Below are positions 11,178 to 22,660 of a stretch of 64,000 nucleotides of DNA, piece after piece. Origin of the DNA: Rhodosorus marinus (Eukaryota > Rhodophyta > Stylonematophyceae > Stylonematales > Stylonemataceae); assembly GCA_029953675.1 (NCBI GenBank), contig JAMWBK010000002.1, positions 2,728,001 to 2,792,000 on the forward strand. The letters run 5' to 3'. How positions within the stretch are numbered: the stretch's first letter is position 1; each line of letters opens with the position of its first letter. The notes below the pieces were generated by a model, which was not told where the DNA came from, made no database searches, and was given only the letters and a program-made list of their open reading frames with translations. Made by a program: the position numbers and the translations under genes.

Positions 11178-12988
11178 CATGACTGCAGATCTCAACGCTC
11201 CAACCATCCATACCCGCCGATAACCCTCAAATCTCCATTCCACAAGAAGAAGAAGACAAAAAACCCCAACTTCCCACGAGAACAAACCAAAACAACCTTC
11301 CCTTCACCAAAAAAAATACAACCAACACTTCAACCATACGAAACTACAGGCTCACCTACAGGGGTCCGTGCCATATAACCTACAAAAATTTACACATCCA
11401 CATCAGCAGTCTCCCCCTAGCCCTCCCAACCTCCCCCCAAGACATCTCCAAACTTCTTCCTTCCCTCTCTCCCTCCCTCCCTCCTTCACTCCTCACCCCC
11501 CTTCACGCCCAAAACAGCTGCTGCTTACCGATACTGATTCTAAATAATAACTAAAAAACACAACAAACTCTCCCAGCGCCATTCCTTCCCCCCCCCCCAA
11601 AATTGCTCGAAAAAAGAAAGGCGCAGGAAGTACATTTTGCTGTTTGGAATCTTTGTTTTGCTCTTTTCCCCCCCAAAAAGAGAGGCTATCAAATGTAATG
11701 TTTGGGGAGGGGTTTTGCTAGTATAAACAAATTAATGCTTTGTTTTTAAACAAATTCCATTCATTCTGTCCTTGGATAAATGCAAACTGGCCCTTTTTAC
11801 ATCAACGTCCCGGAAAATATTATAATTTATATATAATATTGTAGAAGATCGCGATCGAAGCTGAATCTCGATCAGTTTCGGACACTGTTCCAATTAGGAG
11901 TTTCATAGGGCCAAGTACTTTGTTATGGGACAAAATGGAAGAATGGTGGGAATAGTTTCATAATTTAGTTGAATCGAATAGTCTAGAGGGTTCGATCCTT
12001 TTTATTTTAACAATGTGGCGTAGAATAGACTTCTTGATCTTGATTTTGGGTAGAATAGGATGGGGGTAGACCTTGATGTGCTGGACGTGCTGTATCTCGG
12101 TGGTGTGGTCACCGACCATCCGAAGTGACTTGCTAGTCCTTCTCAGCAAGATGAACGGGTCCATGGTAGGCATTGAACGATTTTCGAAGTCGTTCTTTCC
12201 AACGACCGTTTTCTCGAAGAAATAGAAAAGCTCTGCTCGAGTCGTTTTTCTTTGCGCCTGTACCCATCCCCACAACCGCATTGGTAATTCCAGTTCTTCT
12301 TTGAGACTTTGAGGTTTCCACCTCTCAGGAATCCGAATTATTTCAAGCTCCCCGTGGTAATGGCAATGCGCTTCTCTCACCGCAGTTGTTTTACATCAGG
12401 ATGTTGGCCGTTCAATTTCAACGGCGCCCCGCATTTTCCCCGATTCCGCTGAGCCTCCTGACATCTCAGACTCTTGAAGGTCAGCAACCCCTGAAATATT
12501 TGGGTTTCTTCTTTTTCCACGGAGCTTTCTGAGAACATAAGAGCGCGTTGTGCACTCTGATCGAATGGCAGTTATTGGACCCTGCCCAAGACAACTAGGG
12601 AGAGGTCACGCCAGGCTCCCGATTGGTTCTGTTAACCTTGCGCTGAGGTGACTCCGGTACAGTCAGTCAATATAGTTCGTAGCTCCGACATGCTGCGGCT
12701 GGCACAAGGATGCCAGTACAAAAATACTCTCTGTCAACTCAACTAATCAGTCTGTCCGGCAATTCCTGTACAAGCTTTTGATATGCTGGCCTGAACATTT
12801 GTACAGTGTCCGGTTGCACGTCTTCTCCTCCTTCACCGACCGTCGTGCGTTGGCGGTAGGTCAGGATGAAGAAGCTTTCGCTGCTGTTTACGGTGACGGC
12901 AACGTGCTCAGCAATTTGCCATCGATTGGCCGGAATCGTCGCTATCGCTCAATCAGGCCGAGACTTGCTCAGAGCATCTCCTCTAAAG
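11178..12988. other. Intergenic region with pyrimidine-rich tract
   Basis: The plus strand from about 11200 to 11600 is strongly C/T-rich with short CCCT and CCTCCC runs and a C10 homopolymer near 11590. From 11640 to 12000 it becomes AT-rich. A minus-strand ORF at 11958-12380 translates into 140 residues without any recognisable domain. I see no tRNA: a GGTTCGATCC T-loop-like word at about 11988 has no matching D-arm or acceptor stem. Confidence 0.5.
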
Positions 12989-14046
12989 TCAATTGGCTGC
13001 TTGTTTGGCTCTACGTCTCTCGAGGTTTCGTTGCTTAAGTATCTCGACGACGATTGCACTAACCGGTTGATACCACTCCGGCGTAAGTCCAGCCATTGTT
13101 CTCCGCTTCTCGTTGAAAGGTGGCGATAAAGCTCCGTAATTGGCATGCTTGAGGGCAATTTTGTGGAAGTTTGAAATCGGATCCGCAATCTCATCTCGCT
13201 TGCACAGATGGAGATACCATTTCACCCCCATCTTTACGTGATCGACCTCCTCTACTCCTATCTGTGCTACAATCTGCGCGCTTTCCTTGTCTTTCCAGCT
13301 TCTCAACCTGTCCGCTACTCGAGGAGCCGCATCGAGACCTCTAGCCTCCTGGACAAGCTGTCCAATTGCCAAGCGCTCGGCAAGGTCAGTGTTTGTTGTA
13401 CGAGCTGCTTGCCAGATCAAGTCATGGACTGGATAAGCACCATACTCACTGCCGAGATCGTTTAGCCGCGTGTGCAGCCAGCCATAATGCCTAGCAATGG
13501 AGTGTAAATTGCTGAGAGACAGTTGTGAAACTCAGACTGAACCTGGAGCTCTTACCTGCTCTCGTCGTCTGCTACTTGTAAAAGTTCATCATAAAAGTCT
13601 TCCGGCATTTCCACGTTGCTGAACCGAACCATCGTGTCCCAGCACAGATTTATCGCGTTCAGCTCCACATGAGCTAGCGAATGCAAATAAAATAATATTG
13701 CGGAGCCTTCGGCTTCCTTTGGTTTCGGCATTTGAGATGGGTCGAGTACAGCTGGCCGCTCGTTTCTAGCCCACGATTCAGGTGCTTCAGCTGGGGCCGA
13801 TCCACGAACACGCAGATTTCCGCCCATAAACAGCTTTCTAGCCTCATGAGTCAATACTTTCTTCTGCCAGGGCTCTTTCTCGGTCAAAACAGCCCTGCCA
13901 TACTCAAGCAAGGACTCCAAATATACACGGCTCGTACTCAACGCTTTTCTCCCTCCGTTCCTACTTAAACAAATGCGAGCACAAAAAGCAAGCCCCATAC
14001 CCGCTGAAAACGCCTCAACCTTGAACTGACTACTTCTCAGCTCCAA
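12989..14046 (-). CDS. DUF455 ferritin-like domain protein
   Basis: Two exons (14046-13556 and 13490-12989, 65-nt intron) encode 330 residues. The region from about residue 120 onward matches the bacterial DUF455 family, a ferritin-like four-helix bundle related to MiaE-type di-iron proteins. Metal-ligand motifs are visible as HVELNAI, then DDESRHYGWL across the intron, QEARGLD, and EEVDHVKMG. These are the E/ExxH pairs expected for a di-iron centre. The N-terminal 110 residues have a Ser/Arg-rich stretch that may be an organelle transit sequence. Biological role is not established; a hydroxylase or oxidase is plausible from the fold. Gene ends are confident because the spliced frame restores the family's ESRH motif exactly. 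Confidence 0.85.
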
Positions 14047-14839
14047 ACGGTTGTTATCCCAATCGAGCGATCACACCGCGCTTTTCTACCTGAACATCTT
14101 CGGTGCCACTAGTCTTGCACTCGACTAAGCGCCACTGCCGACGCTAGTAAAGAGAAACTCTGGTACCAAGCTGACACCTCGGTCAATCTCGGCACCACTT
14201 TTGGTGGAGACCAACTTTGCAATGCGGAGGGGGTTGACTTGATCTCTTTCTATTGTGTGTTCGACGTCTGCTTTTCCGGGCTTGGGTCTGGATCTTACTT
14301 AACAATCTACGACACTTGCGAGGTTAGAAGCGAAAGGCTGAAACTTCATGTTCATCTCACACCGACCTGGAAGTGTGGAGGCGGATGACGGCTCCCATCA
14401 AGCTGGTCAGAAGCTGATGAAGTGAACTTCAGGTCCCTTGTTGTAGTTGCTTCCGTTATTCCCCTGCTCGATAACGATCAACTTGGAAGACTAAAATCCG
14501 GAGACGGAAAGCCCGTCTCAACTGGCACTGGCTTCAGGGGTTGCGGTTGACGCTCAAGCGAATCCGAAAACGTGGACTTGATCCAAGTCCCTTTGTAGCG
14601 GTTGCTTGAAGTCTGTTTTTCTGGCGGTTGGTTTACACGATTTCCGTCTGCAAAAGCACAGACCCTCATGGGGAGGCCTGCAATTCAGCAAAAAGATGAA
14701 GCACACATCTTGAGCTCGACTTAACGGTCTTGCTTGAATCCGGATTGTGGGTATAAACAGTTCTTTTAATTAAGTTATGAGGCCTTCCATCTGGCAGGTT
14801 CACCCCTGGCTACGAACGGGTTAGGTAGAAGGACGGAGC
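14047..14839. other. Intergenic region, no feature seen
   Basis: Between the DUF455 gene and the large transposase-like ORF there are only short random ORFs. If the neighbouring ORF is a mobile element, its terminal inverted repeat on this side should lie here, but I could not identify one by eye. Confidence 0.5.
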
Positions 14840-17755
14840 TCAGGCTGTCTGAGAACTCTTCCTGATCTTCGTCTTCAAGTTGCTGATCTTGCTTTGAAAC
14901 TTTGCTGCTGAAGGGTAGTTGGCCGCTTCCTCTCCCTCGGGACAAGGAAATCGGGCTACGAACAATCTCCAAGCATCCGCGGGTTTAATTGTGCCCTCCG
15001 ATTGCTCGAAGATCCGAACGCATTCACTTAAGTAAGGTTCTTTGATTCCCCTGTACGGCATAAGCAATGCTGTTACGCGATTCTTTCTCCTCCTGAAGGC
15101 GGACGCGTTCAACACACGCTGGATCTCGCTTTCTGATGGCACGTCAATACGACCCGGGTACAGGCGCAGGAGCGCCTCCCGAACCCTCCCCGCACTGAGC
15201 TTGGGAGATCCATTTCTTCCACTCTCAGCGTGCATTCTCTCAATGTCTTGCTTGAAGTCTGCAATGTACTCGCGGCCGTAGACCGCACTATTTGACGGAC
15301 GGCAAGCCCATCCCCGACGAACAAGTCTTGTGTGCGATTGATGCATCAAAGCGATGGGATGGAGTACCTCACGCTGGTCGGAATCGTTCGTGGCCGCTGG
15401 CACAAAGTAGAGCAATCCCTGCTTAAATTTCTCTGCAGCGTACTGGAGAGCAAAAAATTCCGAGTCCTTACGACCGTTGATGCAAGGGTGAGCCCCTCCT
15501 TTTTCTCCTCCAAGGAAGTCTTTTCGGCAAATAGGACAGTTCTTCGGGCTATCCTGTTCCTCTGCTTCTTCTATGTCCATGTTGACGATGTCGAGCGTTG
15601 AAGTTCTTCGGGCCTTTTGCTTACTCAGCTGAACCTGATCAGCAACGATAAGACAACCGGTTACCAAGCCAGTCGTTCTGATGTCGCCAAGGCTCTCTGC
15701 GGCATCATCATCGTCCGGGCGGGTTTCCAAGAGCTCATCGTCTTCTTCATCATATAATTCATCGAAGTCGGAAGCGCTTTCCACGCCTTCAACGTCATCT
15801 TGAGGCTCTACTTCAACGGACAGATCTGTACTGTAAACAACTCCTTCACCCACATCTGAATACTCTCGGCACGTGATTGTACTCTCTGCATTATTGAACG
15901 TCGCCTCATTGACGTGTTTGGCGTGCCTGAACCTACGCAGAATGTCCTTCACCCCGTCGACTAGAGTTTGTATCTTGGAATAGTTGACTACCATGAGTTC
16001 TGCAACTGAGTTCTTCACACCACCATTCGCTCTGAGCGCCATGACTAAGTCTCCTTCGGTCACGACATTGTTGCCGGTTCTCAAGTAGCTCAAAACGTGG
16101 CTCATGGACTGCGAAAAATGAGCTTCCAAGAGACTTCTCTCGTCCTCTGATTGTGAATGCACCAACTGGACCAGCTCTAGTCCTATGCTTTGCGCTACGA
16201 TCGACAACAAGAACAGCAGCTCTGGTTTACGGTAGCAAGGCGCATTGTCTGAGTACATAGAAACCTCTGTAACCGTAGGAAAGTCTTTGTGTAAACGAGA
16301 CAGAATTGCTTCACAGTTGCAAAGCACAGTTCGCCAGTCCTGCTTTGTCGCCCCGGATGAAATGTGATCATAATAAACTGCGTGCAGATTTTTGCCTGAA
16401 TCTACATCTGCATCCCCTTCTAAACTTGCACCAGTGATGGTCTTCGTATAAATCATTGCTCCATGCCAAGTAATTCCTCGCTCGCCACCATTTTCTGCCG
16501 ACTTTTCGCCGACAATCAGAGGCTCGAACCTCTCCTTGAAATCCAGAATAACGCAGGCTTGATGCGCTTCGAGCCCATCCAACATCTTCTCGAGTTTCAA
16601 CCGCTGATGGTTCACTCGAACTCGATGACCCAAGTAGTGTTGCACCTTCTCCGAGCAATCATTTAATAACGATAAATGGACAGGGTCTACCAACCTCCTC
16701 AGGTATTGGAAAACCATGAAGGGCATATTACACACATTACAGTTGCAATTTTCTCCCACCACATCCTCCGAATGGACGTCCTCTTTGTGCAACGAGTATT
16801 CGGGCTTTGTCCATTGGCACATTTCTGATGAAGCAATATGCGCTTCGTATTCCTCCTTCATAAACCTTTCCAGAGCGTTGACAACCTTCATGCAGCGATC
16901 CTGTTCCGCAGGATCCACGCTTGCAACCATTCGCCTGATAAGGTCAAAGTTGTCATAGAGAAGGACTGTAGACGCATGGTCCATAGTTTGGCTTGGGTCG
17001 CTCTCCTTGTCCGTTAAAAGCTTTACAATCCTCCTGAAGATAGTTCCCCCAATTCTCTCTGAGCGCTCAGGATAAAACTCGAGATAGTTTCTGAAGATGT
17101 ACTCAACACGTAGCTTTCGCTCTAGTCTCGGGAAGGACAGCTCATTCCCGTCCAGAATCAACGTCTTCCTCGATCCAGGGATGAGTTGCACGTTCCGTTC
17201 GTGAAGGAAATAATCCACGGCCTTCTTCACGTTTTCCTTACTGTACCTTTGTATATGCCGTTGAGAGTCCTGTAGCGAGTAGCCCTTCAGCATGTGCTTG
17301 CAGTGCCGTCTTCCCCTGGCGACTTTTTCTTGACCAAGTCCAAATTTTTCTTTAAGGAAATCAGTGCTAAAGGAGCCACAAATAGGTGCCATAAGCACCC
17401 GCGCTTGGAGGTTGCGCTCGGGCATGGCCTCAATTATCCGTTGCATGTTTGCGAGGAGTTTGTCCTCGTGCGCAGCCGACTTCCTATGTATTCGTTTTGC
17501 GGTTTCTTCAGCAAGCGTCTTGCTGTCATTGGGTGCAAGAATCTCACACACGCGTTGAAATACAGTCTCAGCAAAGTGTTGCAGCCTGCCAACAGCCTCA
17601 TCGTCCATTTCACTCAGCTTCTTCGTTCGCCGCTCCACCTCACTTGGCATCCCTCGACCAACATTGGGGCCCAGCTGGAGAGATTCTCGGATGTCACTGA
17701 CGCTGTTCAAAGCCACCACGCCATCGCGGGTACGTTTTCTCTTGTCTCCACTCAT
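14840..17755 (-). mobile_element. Large intronless transposase-like ORF with putative DDE/RNase H-like core
   Basis: A single open frame of 971 codons, the longest uninterrupted exon besides those of RPB1 and the 32-35 kb gene. The N-terminal third is basic and helical. The middle holds a segment typical of an unclassified transposase-like family seen in invertebrates and other eukaryotes: VILDFKERFEPL (Asp near residue 404), ITWHGAMIY, then SMYSDNAPCY (Asp near 503), and SLLEAHFSQSMSHV (Glu near 545). This spacing resembles a DDE catalytic triad in an RNase H-like fold. Cys clusters CNCNVCNMPF and CPICRKDF flank it and may bind zinc. An acidic stretch occurs near residues 640-680. No introns, no obvious terminal inverted repeats. 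The intact frame suggests a recent insertion or a domesticated gene. Identification rests on motif resemblance recalled from family members. Confidence 0.6.
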
Positions 17756-18847
17756 CTTTTCGCAACTGCAATTCCCGTGTAGCGATCAACCGCTCCAGCA
17801 TGCAAGCAAGCAGCACATTCCTTCTACAGCCAATCGATTCAAGGTCAGCTATGTCACCAATCTCGCTCCTCGGAGCTCCCGAGAAAAGAACAGTTCTGCA
17901 GAAGACCAAGCCAGATCTCCGTCCAAACTCAACCTCAACGCGGAGCGCATCGTCATCACCGATCCTTCGCTACTGCCAAACGAAAAAAAAAAAAAAAGCA
18001 GTTCGAAATTACGAACGGATAAGATCAGGCCGACAACCAGATATTCTATTCTCGCCTTTCGGCTAACAATTTCTTCAGCACCCTCCTTCCTTCCTCCCCA
18101 AAATCCTATCCATCCCAGAAACCCTCAGATATAGACAAAAGCCCTAGCAAGCAATCATACCTCGTTCCAAAATAATTGCACCAAAATTTCCCCTGGCCAT
18201 CGCGTTGGCCAATGTTCCGAGCTGGACCCATTTCGGCGCCTTTTTGCCCTTGAATGGCTTTAAAAAGACCCCCTATCAAAATTCAAGTTGTTTTCACTAT
18301 TAAATATCTTGAAAACTAATGAATTAACCCCGAATCAGCTATTATTTTACTATTCATACCGAATGGTATCGAACAAACAGAATAATAGGAGCGTTTTCGT
18401 GAAACGAATTTTGATTTGAGCATGCACATATTATTTGCCTTTCATTGGCTTTTATATATAAAACAAATTATATAAATATAGAAATAGTGCCGAACACAGG
18501 AAACATATCCCGATTTAAAATAAGGTTTATTTATATTGAGAATATTTTAATTGTATTGGCTTTATTTTGTATAGAATAAGTGAACTTTTATTCGAAGATG
18601 TGTAATTTGTACTGTCTTGCTTTGTGATGCGATTGTTCTGGAACGTGGGTAGAGAGCCTTTGGGAGCATCCTGCAGACTGGGCGTGCGGGCATTCGGCTA
18701 AGGAGGATGTTTGTGTCCTCAAAGGAGTGAAGTGTTAGGTTTAGCGTTGAAATTTTTCCTTGAACGTATGTCTTAAGGTTATATTCATATTCGAGGTCCC
18801 CATTTTCTCGGAGTACGTGCGAGCGAGATTGAATACTTTATCTAACA
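17756..18847. other. Intergenic region, AT-rich
   Basis: The first 350 bp have a higher C content and a poly-A run near 17985. From about 18280 to 18560 the sequence is very AT-rich. No gene is supported. It separates two mobile-element-derived ORFs on opposite strands and may include element ends. Confidence 0.5.
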
Positions 18848-19291
18848 ATGACTGACAAGTGCCGACCGAACGCGAAGAAGAACCTGACTTATGAGGAGAG
18901 AAACGGGGTGCTTCAGGCTCTACTGGAGAAATCCTCAAATAAGTCTCTGCCGCGAGGAGCTATTGGTGAGGTCGCCAACATGTTCGGAGTCCACCGCACC
19001 ACTGTTTTACGTATTTGGTCAAGGGGAGTGGACTCTATAACCAAAGGGTCAAAGTTCATGGACGTATCTTCTAAGATTCGACAATCTGGAAGAAAGAGGA
19101 AAGATTATTCCAAGGAGCTGGCAGAATACAAATCATTTCCGAGCAAGAAACGCCCCAGCTTGAGAGTCGCAGCTGCTGCGTTCAATATTCCGAAAACAAC
19201 GTTGGTGAGGAGGCTCCAAGAAGCAGGGGATAAAAGAAAATCGGTATCAGAGAAGATTCGAAGTCAGGAAAACGTGGTTAAGGACTTATAG
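18848..19291 (+). CDS. Orphan helix-turn-helix domain of mariner-type transposase (DUF7769-like)
   Basis: An intronless 147-residue ORF. The first helix-turn-helix spans about residues 12-60, with NLTYEERNGVLQALLEKS, then LPRGAIGEVANMFGVHRTT and VLRIWSRG. A second HTH lies at about residues 105-130 (SLRVAAAAFNIPKTTLVRRL). This is the bipartite DNA-binding N-terminus of the mariner-like transposases common in oomycetes, fungi and algae. The usual DDE/D catalytic region, which should follow after a linker, is absent: the frame stops after KDL and I find no catalytic motif downstream. It is either a decayed transposon or a domesticated DNA-binding protein. The intact frame favours recent decay or selection. 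Confidence 0.6.
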   Translation: MTDKCRPNAKKNLTYEERNGVLQALLEKSSNKSLPRGAIGEVANMFGVHRTTVLRIWSRGVDSITKGSKFMDVSSKIRQSGRKRKDYSKELAEYKSFPSKKRPSLRVAAAAFNIPKTTLVRRLQEAGDKRKSVSEKIRSQENVVKDL

Positions 19292-19707
19292 CCTATCTAT
19301 GAACCCTCCTCTCCCCCCTGAACTGAAAGCATGACTATCACACAACTTATCGGCGGAATAGGAGATCTTCTGGCGCTTACGAGTGTATGGATATGGTGCT
19401 CATGCCATTGAAGGTAGCACAGCCGTCCTGATTGACAAGGCCCTCAGAAAGCTGTCTTGCTCAAGTACCAACTCGACCGCGCTGGTTCTCGACGTTCGGA
19501 TTTGTTGGCTTTGTGTGCTGCTTGGAAGGACGTGCCAGGCAGAATAAATAGATTATTTTATTTAGCGGAATGGGACATAGAACCGTGCTCATAGGTCTGG
19601 TGTACTATCTCCTACAGGTCAATCTCTACATAGGCTTTGTTCGAAAGCCTCTGCGATTCAGCCTCCAAGAGCAAGCGCTTATGTCCAACAGAATCTTAGG
19701 AATCCGT
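19292..19707. other. Intergenic region, no catalytic transposase remnant seen
   Basis: This 416-bp gap lies between the orphan HTH ORF and the end of UBA2. I looked for a continuation of the transposase in any frame and saw none. It includes the likely 3' UTR of UBA2. Confidence 0.5.
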
Positions 19708-21851
19708 CTATTCTATCTCGATCATGTCGGAAAGCATCTGAAGTTTCTCCTTTTTCGAAGTGGGGACAAATACCACACCGTCGTCTTTCCGTCGTCTCTT
19801 CTTGTTGCCGTTGCTCCGTTGGAGAGCTTCTTCCTCAACTGCCGAAGAAGGTGCTTCAGCAGAGGCAGATTCTGGAATGGAACCCGTCACGGAGAATTCC
19901 ACTGGGTCCGCTTCGCTGCCTAGAGCAGGGTTGTGGGTAACGAGAACGGACAAGTTGAGGCTCTGTGAAATGTCTCCTATTTCCAAAGTGCTCCCTGAGC
20001 CCACATTCAGATCGGACAGTGACTTTTTCGCATTGGATTCATACATCTCAACCTTGTCAATTGGAAAACGTGAAAAATGGGGGAGCATGTTAGACATCAA
20101 GGTCTCTTCCGGCACTGAGCCTCGTCTCAAATGACAAGGTAAGCCCTACCTCGTCCGGCTCAAGCCCCTCACCGCTCTCATATATGATGTTAACATTGCC
20201 TGCGGTTGTAGCATAGATTGAAGGATTGATCATGCCTAGATTTCCTCTGACGACTTTGTCTATCAAGAACTGAAGTTTTCTCGAAAGATCGATTTCCAAC
20301 TCAAGCCTGCCTTTGGAACAAACGAAACAGGCCCTGTTTGGCGCCTGCAGCCTCTCCGTCTGAACTAGGAACTTGCCCCGTCGTGTTGAATTTGGAAATC
20401 GCTTAACATATGTAGTCAGGGACGCGTCCTTAGGGTCTGTTCCCTGGTCTATTGTCACGATTTTGATCGTCTCAAGCACAATGAGCGCAGCAACAATAGC
20501 GTTTGTCGTGGCAATTGCGTGAATAATGTTTCCTGCAATCCCCTTGACCGCAAACGCACTTGAAAGCTCAACTCCGTACACAGAGGCGCGAAGATTCTGG
20601 AAACCCGAAGAACAAGCTCTCAATTAGCGATCAAGAGTCTTAAGTTGCTCAATACTTGCATCGAATTGGACTATCAGCTTCGCGAGTTCGCGTTGCTTAC
20701 CGCAGCCGAGGTTACAAAGGCCAGAACATCATCGTCGTCTTTATCGAACTGTATGTTCCCTATCTCGTCATTTCGCCTCTCCACGAATCTTTTTAAGACG
20801 CCGAAAATGCACTTTGCATTCTGCTCCTTAGTCCAGACCAGTTGATCCAACAAATTCGTCGGGGCATCAGCGTCGGCATTCTGCTTCGCAATCTTCAACA
20901 CGTCCAACGGCTCGGGTGGGGCTCTCGTTTTCCAAGTCTCTTCCGCGACTTCCCTCTGTCTCAAAACATCGTTCCAGAAGACACGCTTCAGGACCCTTTC
21001 AGCAAAATCTTCTGAACTCTGCTTCCTGTCCCACTGCAGAGAGCGTCCTTCAGCCATCGGAGTTGCTCCGTTCTCCGCTGCATCCTCATCGTTCTCTAGA
21101 AGCAAAAAAATGAGCGCAATTCGAAGAGACAACAAGTGAATGAGCGATAAGGAACAGCTCAAAGTCTCACGGGCAAGCGACTAGTTCCGAGAGTTCACTC
21201 ACTTGCCAAGTCCGCTAGAAGGTTTGATTCGTCTTCAGGACCGAAGAGGAGCTCAAAGAGCTGTTTTGCCCACACGACGCAGTGAACTGGCTTTTCCGGT
21301 GTTGATCGTATTGTACAGACTGCATATGTCTTCGGAACGGGCGCAGGGTTGCAATCATAACATTCAGTTTTCCCAGGATGAACGACGGTAACTTGACCCA
21401 GATATCCGGTACTTCCTGATTCCACCATGGGAACTTTCGCGTTTAGACACATCCTATTCACGTGCCTGCGCGCATCCAGGTTGTCTAACGCGTTCAAAAC
21501 AACGTCAAACTCGCCAAAGAACTTTGCACTGAACCTCTCCTCTTTAATATTCCCGACAATCGGATCCACCTTACACTTGCCATGCAGCATCTTCTCAATT
21601 GCCGCGGCCGCTATCTTTGCCTTGGCCTGACCAACGTGCTCCTTTCTAAACAAAAACTGTCGATTCAAGTTGGAAACATCGATTGTATCTAAATCGATCA
21701 ACGTCACTCGCTCAAACCCGCTCATCCCAAGGTTCTTCAGCAACTCACATCCTACACCACCAGCCCCTACAACCAGTACCTTCTTAAGCCCAAGTCCATT
21801 TAGTCCGCCATTGCTGATCACGGTATCCATCTTTCTTCGCGGATATGCCAA
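19708..21851 (-). CDS. UBA2: SUMO-activating enzyme subunit 2 (UBA2/SAE2)
   Basis: The catalytic subunit of the heterodimeric SUMO E1 activates SUMO by adenylation and thioester formation, then passes it to Ubc9. Exons are 21851-21203, 21095-20701, 20596-20150 and 20103-19708, giving 628 residues (human 640). The N-terminal Rossmann/ATP-binding domain has [17 protein letters not shown], then [18 protein letters not shown] and [17 protein letters not shown]. The active-site cysteine is in [13 protein letters not shown]. Adenylation-domain continuity is kept after splicing (FVTSAA joined to NLRASVYG, then [16 protein letters not shown]). A pair of Cys in [10 protein letters not shown] is the structural zinc site. 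The ubiquitin-fold domain ends at [11 protein letters not shown], followed by a Lys/Arg-rich tail (KKRRRK) that is a probable nuclear localisation signal. The last intron is only 46 nt. Confidence 0.95.
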
Positions 21852-22660
21852 ATCGGCCAGACTCTATCAGTCTTATCATTCCAAGCCAAAACGTGTCATT
21901 AACCCTACCCTCTTCAAACCACATCCTCCCCGAGCCTCAAGAATGACTTTCCGAGGAAGCCTTGCTGAGTAACGTCCAGACGGGGACTTGTGGAGCAGAG
22001 ACCTGAAAAAAAACAAAAAAACGGAATATGTAGCACTCAACAGGAAACATGTATTCAAGAAGCGCATTTTGTAGGAGAAATTCAGAGACACTCACTTCGG
22101 GATAGTCTCCGTCACCCAGAGGAAAGACCCAGAAGCCACTACAACAGCGGAAGGGTGATAAGGACAGTCTGTCCGAATGATCGGTCTTGGAGATGCTCGT
22201 GCTCTAAATGATTAAGGATCAATACTAGTCTGTAGACGACGTTTGAGGTCTATTTATCTCCGATTTATATCATAGTCATCTGGGTTTCTTGGACAATCAA
22301 GTGGACTTTCCTTCCACATTGCCAATGAGCCAAAGGCCCCAACCCCCGCGGCGCGCGGCGGTCCAGAGGGGAGCTTGTCCTGCCTTTCGCATCGCTGAGA
22401 TGGTTAGAGACCACTCGAGATCTACAGTCGATAGATCAAATCATGTTTTAGTTAGCTTCTGGATCGTCTCTGTTGATTGAAGGCTTGAGAATGCCCGTCC
22501 TTGTGAACATCCTCCTTCCTCGAAATAGGTCGAAACTGCGGTCATCATCGCAGGAGAGCATAAATAGATGTGAGGAGTAGAGGCCAGGTGGGGAGCTTGG
22601 TGGAGTATATGTATTAGGTAGGTAGACGTGATAAAATTCAGGACTGATTGATCCGGATTG
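21852..22660. other. Divergent intergenic region between UBA2 and a mitochondrial protein gene
   Basis: About 0.8 kb between divergent start codons, so it probably carries both promoters. ORFs here are short and overlapping. No clear TATA element or repeat is seen. Confidence 0.5.

Noticed and set aside
11985-12000. GGTTCGATCC tRNA-like T-loop followed by T-rich sequence
   Set aside because: No D-arm, anticodon arm or acceptor stem could be matched in the preceding 80 bases.
11958-12380. 140-codon minus-strand ORF
   Set aside because: No recognisable domain, no splice continuity and biased Lys/Ile-rich end from AT-rich DNA; could be a lineage-specific gene but there is nothing to support it.
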